Program-made: the position numbers and the translations under genes
The notes under the pieces: generated by a model
Seen by the model: only the letters and a program-made list of their open reading frames with translations
Databases searched by the model: none
Told to the model about the DNA's origin: nothing
Origin: a virus
Virus record (IMG/VR): IMGVR_UViG_3300050821_010639
Coordinates: 62,001-126,000 of that record
Strand: one strand, 5' to 3'
Length of the DNA: 64,000 bases
In this document: in pieces, positions 43,222 to 50,700 of the stretch
How the letters are laid out: each line of letters opens with the position of its first letter
Position numbering within the stretch: position 1 is the stretch's first letter

Positions 43222-43959
43222 GTGCCCCAGGTCCAGCGAAGTGAGCCGATGTGGCGGCAGGTCGCCAGCCACTACAAGGGAATGATCTTGCGCGGTGAGC
43301 TGCGCGAGGGCGACCAGCTCCCGTCGGTCCGCCAGATCCGCGACGAATGGGGCGTGTCCCAGGGGGTCGCCCAGCGGGCGGTAGAGCACCTGCACCTGGC
43401 CGAGCGCCTGGTGGCCACCGGGCCGTCCGGCACCGTGGTGGCCGCCCCCCGGGCCGCGTTCGGACCGCAGCAGCGCATGCGGCTGACCGCCGCGCCGGCC
43501 TCGGAGGTGGTCACCGTCACCTCGGCGGGCCTGGTGCCGGCGCCGGCCTACGTGGTACCGCTGCTGGGCCTGGCCGAGGGAGACCCGGTGATCCGGCGCG
43601 AGGAGGTCACCCGGCGGGCCGACGGCAGCCCGCACAGGCTGAGCGTCACCTGGTGCGCCCCGCAGTACAGCCTGCCCGTGCCGGAGCTGACGGCGGAAGA
43701 GCCGCTGCCTGACCCGCGGGGAGCCGGCCCGCTCATCGCGCAGCGGCTGGAGGTCGAGGCCGGCAACCTGCACGGGGGCGTCGCGTTCGAGGCCCGGCTG
43801 GCGAAAGACGACGGGCGCGAGCTGCCGGCGCTGGGCCTGGCGGCCGGCGCGTTCGTGCTGGCCGGGGTGAGCGGCTGGCGGTACGGGGACGACACGCTGG
43901 AGTACACCGAGTTCGTCCTGCCGGCCGGGCAGGTGGTGGAGGCCGACATCGAGCCGTAG
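43222..43959 (+). CDS. GntR/UTRA (KorSA-like) transcriptional regulator
   Basis: 245 residues on the plus strand, GTG 43222 with AGGAGG 5 bases upstream. Residues 10-70 are a GntR winged helix (LPSVRQIRDEWGVSQGVAQR, then HLHLAERLV). The C-terminal 150 residues have the UTRA ligand-binding pattern of the HutC subgroup (PLLGLAEGDPVIRREEVTRR, EYTEFVLPAGQVVEAD). KorSA-type proteins of this group repress transfer genes and themselves on Streptomyces integrating plasmids. The palindrome at 43118-43137 is the likely target. A strong terminator follows at 44025. Confidence 0.85.
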   Translation: MPQVQRSEPMWRQVASHYKGMILRGELREGDQLPSVRQIRDEWGVSQGVAQRAVEHLHLAERLVATGPSGTVVAAPRAAFGPQQRMRLTAAPASEVVTVTSAGLVPAPAYVVPLLGLAEGDPVIRREEVTRRADGSPHRLSVTWCAPQYSLPVPELTAEEPLPDPRGAGPLIAQRLEVEAGNLHGGVAFEARLAKDDGRELPALGLAAGAFVLAGVSGWRYGDDTLEYTEFVLPAGQVVEADIEP

Positions 43960-44024
43960 CGTGTAGCCTGCGTGACAAGGAGCTATTGCCACTCGCTTCA
44001 GTTGTGCAAGACCTGGAGCAGCGG

Positions 44025-44066
44025 AGAGCCCCGCCCCTCGCGAGGGGCGGGGCTCTTTTATTTTTC
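44025..44066 (+). terminator. rho-independent terminator of the GntR gene
   Basis: AGAGCCCCGCCCCTCG (44025-44040) and CGAGGGGCGGGGCTCT (44041-44056) form a perfect 16-bp stem without loop, followed by TTTTATTTTTC. The best classical terminator in the window. Confidence 0.85.
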
Positions 44067-44110
44067 CCGGGCCGGGGGTACAACCGTAGCGGGACACGTC
44101 ACCCTCCAGG

Positions 44111-44143
44111 GGCCCCGCGTCAAGGCAGAGGCGCGGGGCCTTT
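44111..44143 (+). terminator. second hairpin terminator
   Basis: GGCCCCGCG (44111-44119) and CGCGGGGCC (44132-44140), followed by TTT. Back-up to the terminator at 44025. Confidence 0.55.
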
Positions 44144-44170
44144 GTCCTGCCCCCGGCCGATGTACCGGGC

Positions 44171-44533
44171 ATGAAGACGAACGCGGAACTCATCGCCGGA
44201 CTGCAAGCGCTGGACGGGGACCTGCCGGCGCGGGTGCTGGCGGCCGGGCCGGACGGGAGCGTCAGCTCGTACGACATCACGGGCGTCGCCGCCGGGCCGG
44301 CCGACTTCGGGCAGCAGGCCAGCATCAGCATCGGCTTAGGTCAGACACCGCCGAACCGCCCGAAGTCCGGTACCGCCGGCGCGTCCAGCCGGGTGAACAG
44401 GTGCGCCACCTCGGCGATGCTGCGGTGCCGGGACGGCGGCGCCACCACCTGCACCCCGAAGTCACCCGGGTACAGCAGCCAGTGCAGGTCACGCAGCGCG
44501 TACCAGTCCGGCAGTTTCCCGGGGTCCCGGTAG
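44171..44533 (+). CDS. small plus-strand hypothetical protein, 3' half doubtful
   Basis: ATG 44171; the frame runs 120 codons but only the first about 55 (MKTNAELIAGLQALDGDLP, then strands and VSSYDITGVAAG) look protein-like. The rest overlaps the minus-strand gene at 44341-44886. The opening resembles small phage proteins of unknown function with a KTNAELIxxLxxLDGDLPV start. Downstream of the GntR terminators. Confidence 0.45.
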   Translation: MKTNAELIAGLQALDGDLPARVLAAGPDGSVSSYDITGVAAGPADFGQQASISIGLGQTPPNRPKSGTAGASSRVNRCATSAMLRCRDGGATTCTPKSPGYSSQCRSRSAYQSGSFPGSR

Positions 44534-44886
44534 TACGACAGCGAGACGTGCGCCCACAGGCCGCCGCCGTCTTCCCGGTGCAGGGAGTGGATCATCTTCA
44601 GGTTCAGGCTGCCGTGCCCCCAGCCGCCCAGGCCGGCGGTGCCCTCGAACGCCCGGCGCCAGCCCGCGGCCTTCAGCCGGCGCTCCTGCCCCGGCGCGTC
44701 CGCCCGGAGGCGGGCCTGCAAGTCCCCGTCCGCCACCGACCGCTCGTAGTAATCCCGGGCCGCGCGCTCCTCGTCAGGGCCCAGCCCTGTGAGCGCGGCC
44801 ATGCCGGCGTTCTCCTGCTCCAGGTGCGCGCGCAGCGCGGCGCTGTTGTCCCTGACCCCGGCCTTGCGGCCTGATGAGCGTCCCAT
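44341..44886 (-). CDS. hypothetical phage protein (DUF7694-like)
   Basis: 181 residues, ATG 44886. A basic N-terminal region, then a compact domain with WGHGSLNLKMIHSLHRED, WAHVSLSYYRDPGKLPDWY and FGVQVVAPPSRH. The order W-HVS-S ... P-W-x-L ... VQVxAP fits a small domain often seen in phage genomes that I recall as DUF7694; I cannot check the name. Likely soluble, role unknown. Confidence 0.6.
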   Translation of the reverse strand: MGRSSGRKAGVRDNSAALRAHLEQENAGMAALTGLGPDEERAARDYYERSVADGDLQARLRADAPGQERRLKAAGWRRAFEGTAGLGGWGHGSLNLKMIHSLHREDGGGLWAHVSLSYYRDPGKLPDWYALRDLHWLLYPGDFGVQVVAPPSRHRSIAEVAHLFTRLDAPAVPDFGRFGGV

Positions 44887-45196
44887 GGTCTTTTAATACG
44901 CCCGGCGGCCCGGCTCTCTCGCGCTGGATTGTCATGCCGGGGCATGGCTCGCCCCCTACCCCACGATTCGAACAAAATCGAGAGGTGGCGGCCCGTGCCC
45001 CGGCTATGCGTCGCCGTCCGCATGGGGAGAGATGCCCCAAGTCTTCTCCACCAGCCAGGTGCCTTGCAGGTAAGCGGCTCACCCACTCGCAAGGGGCAGC
45101 GGTGCGCCTGCGGCATATCCTGACTAGCCTCGTGCCAGAGCTTAGTCATCTGCTAAACTCCGGTCAAGACAACAGATAGGCACGGAGGTGCACCAG
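44887..45196. other. intergenic region before plus-strand zinc-ribbon gene
   Basis: 310 bases. Holds a frame at 44944-45123 with a NUMOD4-like start and a half-operator GGTCAAGACA near 45156-45166 close to the next gene. No tRNA fold could be completed around the TTCGAA at 44969. Nothing else recognised. Confidence 0.4.
44944..45123 (+). pseudogene. possible remnant of a NUMOD4/HNH endonuclease
   Basis: A 59-codon plus-strand frame beginning MARPLPHDSNKIERWRPVPR. The string xERWRPVPG is a usual opening of NUMOD4-HNH homing nucleases, but GYEVSxxGRVRS does not follow in frame, so if related it is frameshifted and truncated. Low confidence. Confidence 0.2.
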
Positions 45197-45424
45197 ATGG
45201 CCGAGCTTGACCCGGCACTGACCGTTGCCTGCCCGCTTTGCAAGGCGGAGCGCGGCCAGCCTTGCCTCTCCCGCAACGCGGTGAGCGTTCACCAGGCCCG
45301 GCGCAGCGCCCTCCAGGGCCTGACCTCCCGGGCCAACGCGATTCTCCGCAAGGCCGACGGCCCGTCTAAGACCCCGGCCGCGAAGCGCAAGCGCGGGAAG
45401 CGCCGCACTAACCGCCGATCGTAA
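45197..45424 (+). CDS. small phage-type zinc-binding protein
   Basis: 75 residues on the plus strand, ATG 45197 with ACGGAGG 9 bases upstream; GTG 45188 is the alternative. CPLCKAERGQPCLSRNAVSVHQARRSA is a CPxC ... C ... H pattern of small phage zinc-binding proteins. The C-terminal 30 residues are extremely Lys/Arg-rich, so nucleic acid binding is likely. Shares the CPxCKAxxGQPC signature with the membrane protein at 23551-24195. Confidence 0.7.
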   Translation: MAELDPALTVACPLCKAERGQPCLSRNAVSVHQARRSALQGLTSRANAILRKADGPSKTPAAKRKRGKRRTNRRS

Positions 45425-46064
45425 TTTCAGTGCGAAAAACCCATGCGACTCCCGGCTCTTTCACGCCGTAGCCGGCAGGGTGCGACCGCCGGTTAACCAT
45501 GACCGGCTGCTCGCCGGCGTAGGCGCCGCGCAGCGCGTGGTGCGGCTCCGGCGTGAGCGGCCCGGTCGCCCAGCACCACTCGTGCCAGGCGAAGCAGGCC
45601 TCGGACTCAGCGAACGTGGCCTGCCCCCCGATGACGCCCGGCCGCGGCACGTGCGGGTAGCCGGCGTCCATCGGCCGGTACCAGGTCTGCCCCGGTTCCT
45701 CGCCACTGACCGGGCCGAGGTGAACGTGCTCGCGGTCGAACGCGGTGGCGTCCCCGCCCACCCCGAACGCGGCCCGGCCCGCCTCCAGCGCGTGCCCGCC
45801 CAGCCCGGTGAGCAGCAGCGCGAGGTTAAGGGTGCCCCCGACCGTCACCCCGTTGCCCTCGTCGTAGACGGTGCCGCCCTCCGGCTCGCGAAACAGCAAG
45901 CGCATCAGGCTGCCGTGCAGCACGGTCCGCGGAGCCAGGGCGAGCCGCTGCGACCACGGGACCTCGCGGCGCTCGCGCGCGTACCGGACCTGGTCGGGGC
46001 TGTACTTCTCGATCGTGCACACAGGGTGCCAGGTGATGCCGTCACGGGCGAGGGGCGAGGCCAT
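45408..46064 (-). CDS. tail-associated structural protein, paralogue of 53132 gene
   Basis: 218 residues from ATG 46064. Contains VYDEGNGVTVGGTLNLALLL, GLGGHALEAGRAAFGVGG, a MDAGYPHVPRPGVIGG turn and QATFAESEACFAWHEW. The FAW-E-W element and the general order (G-rich loop naming an identity such as gvGgd-TAF, then M-D-a-y-P, then TFxxxxAxFAWxE) also occur in the protein at 53132-53815 and in actinophage tail proteins. The two genes look like diverged duplicates. Its 3' end slightly overlaps the plus-strand zinc-ribbon gene. Confidence 0.65.
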   Translation of the reverse strand: MASPLARDGITWHPVCTIEKYSPDQVRYARERREVPWSQRLALAPRTVLHGSLMRLLFREPEGGTVYDEGNGVTVGGTLNLALLLTGLGGHALEAGRAAFGVGGDATAFDREHVHLGPVSGEEPGQTWYRPMDAGYPHVPRPGVIGGQATFAESEACFAWHEWCWATGPLTPEPHHALRGAYAGEQPVMVNRRSHPAGYGVKEPGVAWVFRTEITIGG

Positions 46065-46194
46065 GCCGGGGCAATCGTCGCCGCGGCCCTGCTCAGCGCG
46101 GCTGCTTGCATTCAGGCAAGTAACTACATCTTCCGGACGCCCGGTGTTAGTCTCCGGCTTATGCCTGGACGCATCCGGGCAGGGGAGGACAGAC

Positions 46195-46815
46195 ATGGAC
46201 AGGACCAGCCTGCTCGGCAGCCGTAGGATCTCCGGCGACCAGGCGCGCCGGGTGAATTTCCCGTCTCAGGTGCTGGGGGGCTACCGGCCAGGCGACGTGG
46301 AGGCGTTCCGTACCCGGGTCACGGCGGAGCTGGACACGCTGGGCCGGGCACTGGAAGACAGCCAGGCGCAGACACTGGAGCTTGAGCGCGAGGTGGTACG
46401 GCTCAGCGAGGAACTGGCCCAGGTCCGCTCCCACCGGCCGGCCGCGGTGAGCGGCGAGCACGCGATCGACATCCTGAGCGTCGCCCAGGGCCACGCGGAC
46501 CAGCTGGTGGCCGGGGCCAAGCAGGAGGCCGACCGGCTGGTGAGCACCGCCGGGCACGAGGCCCGGCAGATGACCGAGCACGCCCGCCAGCAGGCCGCGG
46601 GCATCATCCGCCAGGCCACTAACGAGGGCGGCGCCGAGAAGGCGCGCATCATCGACTCGGCCACCGCCGAGTCCCGCCGCCAGGCCAGCTTCTACGCCGG
46701 GCTGGCAAGGGCGATGGGCGATGGGCTCGGCGGCCAGGTGGAGACCCTGCTCAAGAACCTGTCGGAGTGGGAGAGCCAGGCCCGGCAGGGCGCCCGGGAG
46801 CCGGCTCCCGCCTAG
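46195..46815 (+). CDS. DivIVA-like coiled-coil protein
   Basis: 206 residues on the plus strand, ATG 46195 after GGGGAGGAC. Residues 20-45 (VNFPSQVLGGYRPGDVEAFR) match the DivIVA N-terminal motif (F-x-x-x-x-x-GY-x-x-xDVD-x-F), followed by a long coiled coil (LEREVVRLSEELAQVRS) and an Ala/Gln/Glu-rich helical tail (TEHARQQAAGIIRQAT). DivIVA marks hyphal tips and poles in actinobacteria. A phage or plasmid copy could steer DNA or particles to growing tips, or interfere with polar growth; this is inferred. Opposite in orientation to the tail genes. Confidence 0.75.
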   Translation: MDRTSLLGSRRISGDQARRVNFPSQVLGGYRPGDVEAFRTRVTAELDTLGRALEDSQAQTLELEREVVRLSEELAQVRSHRPAAVSGEHAIDILSVAQGHADQLVAGAKQEADRLVSTAGHEARQMTEHARQQAAGIIRQATNEGGAEKARIIDSATAESRRQASFYAGLARAMGDGLGGQVETLLKNLSEWESQARQGAREPAPA

Positions 46816-47041
46816 GCCGGGAGCCGGCTGCTTCCTCGGCCTGGCTCTCCTGCAGCTCCCGTGCCACCCGCGCGGCCTGCTCCCCCTGCAAGGCGGCCAG
46901 CAGCGCCGCCTCGCGCTCCTGGCTTTCCTGCAGCGCCGCCTCGGCGAGGGCTGACCTGGCCACCTCCTCGGTCAGCCGGGCCTTGAGGATGTTGATGACC
47001 CGGATCGGGCTGACCGCGAGTTCTGGCTGCGATGTCGTCAT
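46751..47041 (-). CDS. small coiled-coil protein
   Basis: 96 residues, ATG 47041. Residues 15-75 form one continuous helix of Glu/Ala/Leu heptads (LTEEVARSALAEAALQESQ, AALLAALQGEQAARVARELQ). The C-terminal 25 residues are Pro/Gly-rich, are coded antisense to the DivIVA gene and pass the terminator hairpin, so the functional end may be earlier. It follows the SGNH gene by 4 bases and may be a tail-assembly accessory. Confidence 0.55.
   Translation of the reverse strand: MTTSQPELAVSPIRVINILKARLTEEVARSALAEAALQESQEREAALLAALQGEQAARVARELQESQAEEAAGSRPRREPAPGRPAGPGSPTPTGS
46799..46829. terminator. bidirectional hairpin terminator
   Basis: AGCCGGCTCCCG (46799-46810) and CGGGAGCCGGCT (46818-46829) between the convergent DivIVA-like and coiled-coil genes. 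The DivIVA stop codon lies in the loop. Confidence 0.6.
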
Positions 47042-47044
47042 CAG

Positions 47045-47707
47045 CTAGGGGTACACCACCGGGGGAACGACCGTCACGGGGTGCGTCACTTTCTCGTGCA
47101 CGTAGCCGGCCACGACCGCGTACCCGGCCGGGTTGAGGTGCGGGACGCTGGTGACGGGGTTGACGGTCTGCCCGTTGGCGGCGAGCTGCTGGCTGAGCGC
47201 GGTCGGCGTGCCCAGCACGGCCTCCAGGTCGACGGTGCCGTCCTGCCCGTGACCCTGCCTGATCCAGTTGTTCACGTTCTCGCGCTGCGTCTCCCGAATG
47301 GCCGCCAGCCCGGCGATCGGCGGCAGCGTGGCAAGGAATACCAGGTCGCCGGCGGCGTGCGCCGCGGCGATCATCCGCGTGTACCCGGCGACGATCTGGG
47401 ACCCGCCTACGGCCTGCTCGACGTCGTTGACGCCCAGCCACACGACCAGCACGGAGCCGGGCGGCACCGCCGGCACAAGCTGCTCGAACCGCACGGTGCC
47501 GTTGAGCACGTCGTTGACGGACCCGGACGTCACCATGTCGCCGTTGATGCCCTGGTTGGTGACGTCCCAGCCGGACAGCGCCGCCAGCTGGGAGGGGTAG
47601 CTGTCTCCCTCGTAGCCGTTCCCGGCCGGGCCGCTCATGCCGGCACTGGTGCTTGATCCTGAGCCTGCGCCCCAGGTCAGGGAGTCTCCGAAGGACACGA
47701 TGTTCAC
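47045..47707 (-). CDS. SGNH/GDSL hydrolase at tail end
   Basis: 220 residues, GTG 47707 (GTGA overlap with the tail protein stop). SGNH blocks are visible: GDSLTWG with the nucleophile Ser near residue 9, Gly in NQGINGD near 53, and VWLGVNDV with Asn near 93. The C-terminal block V reads VPHLNPAGY, so the His is present but the usual Asp three residues before it is not obvious. Such enzymes hydrolyse esters; on tails they may deacetylate or de-esterify cell-surface polymers. Position directly after a large repeat-rich tail protein supports a role on the particle. Confidence 0.8.
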   Translation of the reverse strand: MNIVSFGDSLTWGAGSGSSTSAGMSGPAGNGYEGDSYPSQLAALSGWDVTNQGINGDMVTSGSVNDVLNGTVRFEQLVPAVPPGSVLVVWLGVNDVEQAVGGSQIVAGYTRMIAAAHAAGDLVFLATLPPIAGLAAIRETQRENVNNWIRQGHGQDGTVDLEAVLGTPTALSQQLAANGQTVNPVTSVPHLNPAGYAVVAGYVHEKVTHPVTVVPPVVYP

Positions 47708-50700
47708 GGGCCGAGCCTCTCTATGGTTGCCGCTATGCCGGACACGGAGAAGGTGCCGGTCCCTACCGCGCGCAGGTCCAGTGTCACGGGGCTAGTCGTG
47801 TCGATCGAGATCGTGGTGCCGGCGGCACCGCCGGTCATGGCCATCAGGACGCCCGGGTTCGCGTTGCCGGCCACGTTGGGCGGCGACCCGGTGCCCACCT
47901 CGCCGATCAGCACCCTGTTCTTGACGTAGCAGGTACCGCCTGCGCCTGTTGAGGCGAAGCTGATGTCCGTCTCAGCCTCCCAGTAGAACGTGGCCGGGAG
48001 GCTGCCAGCCGCCGCCTCGGCCTCGTTCACGCCGTTGGTGAACGCCTCCCAGGCAACAGACCCGGAGGTGTACGCGCCGACGCCCCACACTTTCAGCCGG
48101 TACACGGTACCTGGTGACGGGTCGTTCGCCGGGATGGTGAACACGCCGCTGACCGTGGTAGCGGAAGTCGTGTGCGCGGTGCCCGCGGGCGGGACCGGGC
48201 TGATGGACGTAATCAGCTGCCCGTTCCACCCGGCCGCCCCGTTGCGGTAGGCGGCGGTGCCGTTGCCGTCCGCGTAGAAGATCGAGTTGACCGAGTTCGG
48301 GGTGGTCGCCTGGGTAACCATCTCCAGCCCGCCGCCGCCGCCGGAGCCGGAGCCCAGTGTCAGGTTGCCCGCGCTGCTGGCCGCCAGCGTGGTGAACTTG
48401 CTGGAGCTGTTGAACAGGCCGATGCCGGCCGGGTACGCGTTGCCGCTCCCGTCCGAGCCGGGCACCGCCGACACGCTCAGCACCAGGTTGCCGGAGGCCG
48501 GCACGGCGCTGTAGACCAGGAACTCGCCGCTGGACCCGTCGGCGATAATGGTCGCCCCGGTGACGGTCGTTCCGTCGATGATGCCCGCGACGATGATGCC
48601 GGCCGCCAGCTTCGCCGCGGTGATGGTGCCCGCCGCGATCTGGCTGGCGGTGATGGTGGAGGCGGCGATCTGCGCGGCGGTAATGGTGGAGGCGGCGATC
48701 TGGCCAGCCGTGATGGTGCTCGCCGCGATCTGGCTGGCGGTAATAGTGCTGGCCGCGATCTGCGCGGCGGTGATGGTGTTCGCCGCGATCTGGTTGGCGG
48801 CGACCGAGCCCGCCGCGATGAGCTGGCCCGGCACCTGGCCGGCGGCGACCGCGCCGAGCACGTAGACGGTGACGCCGGAGGCGGTCGGGCCGATGACCTG
48901 GTAGGCGCTGGTTACGCCGGGCGGGCAGGCCTGCACGGTGGTCAGCGGTACCCAGGTAGTCGGCGGGACTGAGATGGTGGCCGTGCCGGACGTCCAGTTG
49001 AACCCGATGGCCACGTTCACCGCGGAGCCGCCCGGGTTGTAGGCCCAGGCCGTCATCACGTACGGCTGGCCAGGGGTCACCGGGAAGGGCGCGGTCGACC
49101 CGCTGATGAGGCAGTTCGCTGAGGTGGAGACGACCCGGGCGGCGAACTGCGCGGCCCCCGGGGCCCCGGCGGGCGGGGTGGCGGCGGACAGCGAGCCGTT
49201 GGTGACGAACCAGCCGGTCAGGTCCCCGCCGTTGAAGAACGGGTTCGGGTTGAGCGCGTTGCCCGCGCTGTTGCCGATGAGGCTGGCCGGGAGCTGGCCG
49301 GTAAGCAGCGAGGTCGGCACCGAGGCGGCTACGGCGGATGCCTGGGCGGAGGGGGTGGACGCGATCCCGGCGGTGCTGACCGCCACCAGCTTGACGAAGT
49401 ACGTGGTTCCCGCGGTCAGCCCGGAGACGGTCAGCGTCCCGCCGGCGGTCAACGTGCCCACCTGTGTCGCCGGGCTGGGCGTGAAGCCCGAGGTGCCGCT
49501 GACGTGCACCTGCGTGTACTGGAAGTTGGACAGCGGCAGCGCAGCGGCCAGCAGGCCGTCCCAGGACACGACCAGGCCCTGCACGATGCCCGCCGCCGCC
49601 GGGGTGTCCGGAGCCGCCGGAGGGGCCCCTCCGGCGTCTACAGAGGTAACTGTGCCGTCGCCCTGCAGCCCGGTCGTGGTCGAGCCGCCCGGTGCGCTCA
49701 CCACCACGGTGGTGTCCCCGACCACGACCGAGCCGCCCGGCGTCTGGATGGTGACCGGGATCATGTTCCCGGTCACCGGGTCGGTGGTGCCGGCGTGCTG
49801 GTACTGGCCGGTGGCCGGGTTGTAGACCAGCGGCGCGCTGGACATGGTGGACCCGGCGCTGTTGCCGGCGACGTCGGCCAGGCCCTGCAACGTGGCGGCC
49901 GGGGTGAAGTAGGTGGGCACCTGGCCGGTGCCGTACTTGGACGGGGCTACCGGGCTGGTGCCGAGCGCGTTGACGAACTGCCCGCCCAGCTTGTTGGCCA
50001 GGTAGGTGAGCTGCTCGGCCAGCCACTGGATGTAGCTCAGGAAGGTCAGCTCGTGCGTCTCGGCGCCGGTGTTGTCGACCTGCACCGCGATGCCCACCAC
50101 GCGCACCGCGTCGGTAGCGGAGAAGTCCGGGCGCTCCAGGCCCACCCAGTCCCCGACGTCGAAGTTGTCGAAGATCGTCTTGCCCGGGACGTTGGGCACC
50201 AGGCTGAACGTCCAGCTGACGACCTCGGTCTCGTTCTGCGCGAGCGCGGAGGCACTCGCGTACGCCATCGACACCGGGTCCACCTGGACCGCGGCCTGGA
50301 ACCAGGTCTCGCGCTGCCCCCACTGGCTGATGAAGGCGGGGCTGGAGGCGGAGATCTCGTGCCCGTCGGCGTTCTCCCCGCCCAGCAGGGTGGTGATCTG
50401 GTTGCGGGCCCGCACCCGCTGCTTGCTGGCGACGTCGTTGCCCTCGCGCAGGATGAGGTAGCCCGAGCGGTCCACGCCGAGGGCTACCTGCCCGGTCGCC
50501 GGCTGGCCCACCCGGAGCTGGAACCCGGGGTCCATCACGTAGTCCGCGTTGACCACCGAGGTGGCCGACTGGAGCAGGGAGTACATGTCGGTGCCGTTGA
50601 CCGCCTGCACGTTCTGCGTGTCCGTCCAGGCCCGGCCGTAGGTGTCGGCCGCCGGGGTGACGTTGGAGGTGACGAACGGGATGGTGCCGCGGGCCTGCGC

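Noticed and set aside
44936-45000. tRNA-like TTCGAA element
   Set aside because: TTCGAATCG is not flanked by a T-stem, and no acceptor or anticodon stem could be drawn on either strand.
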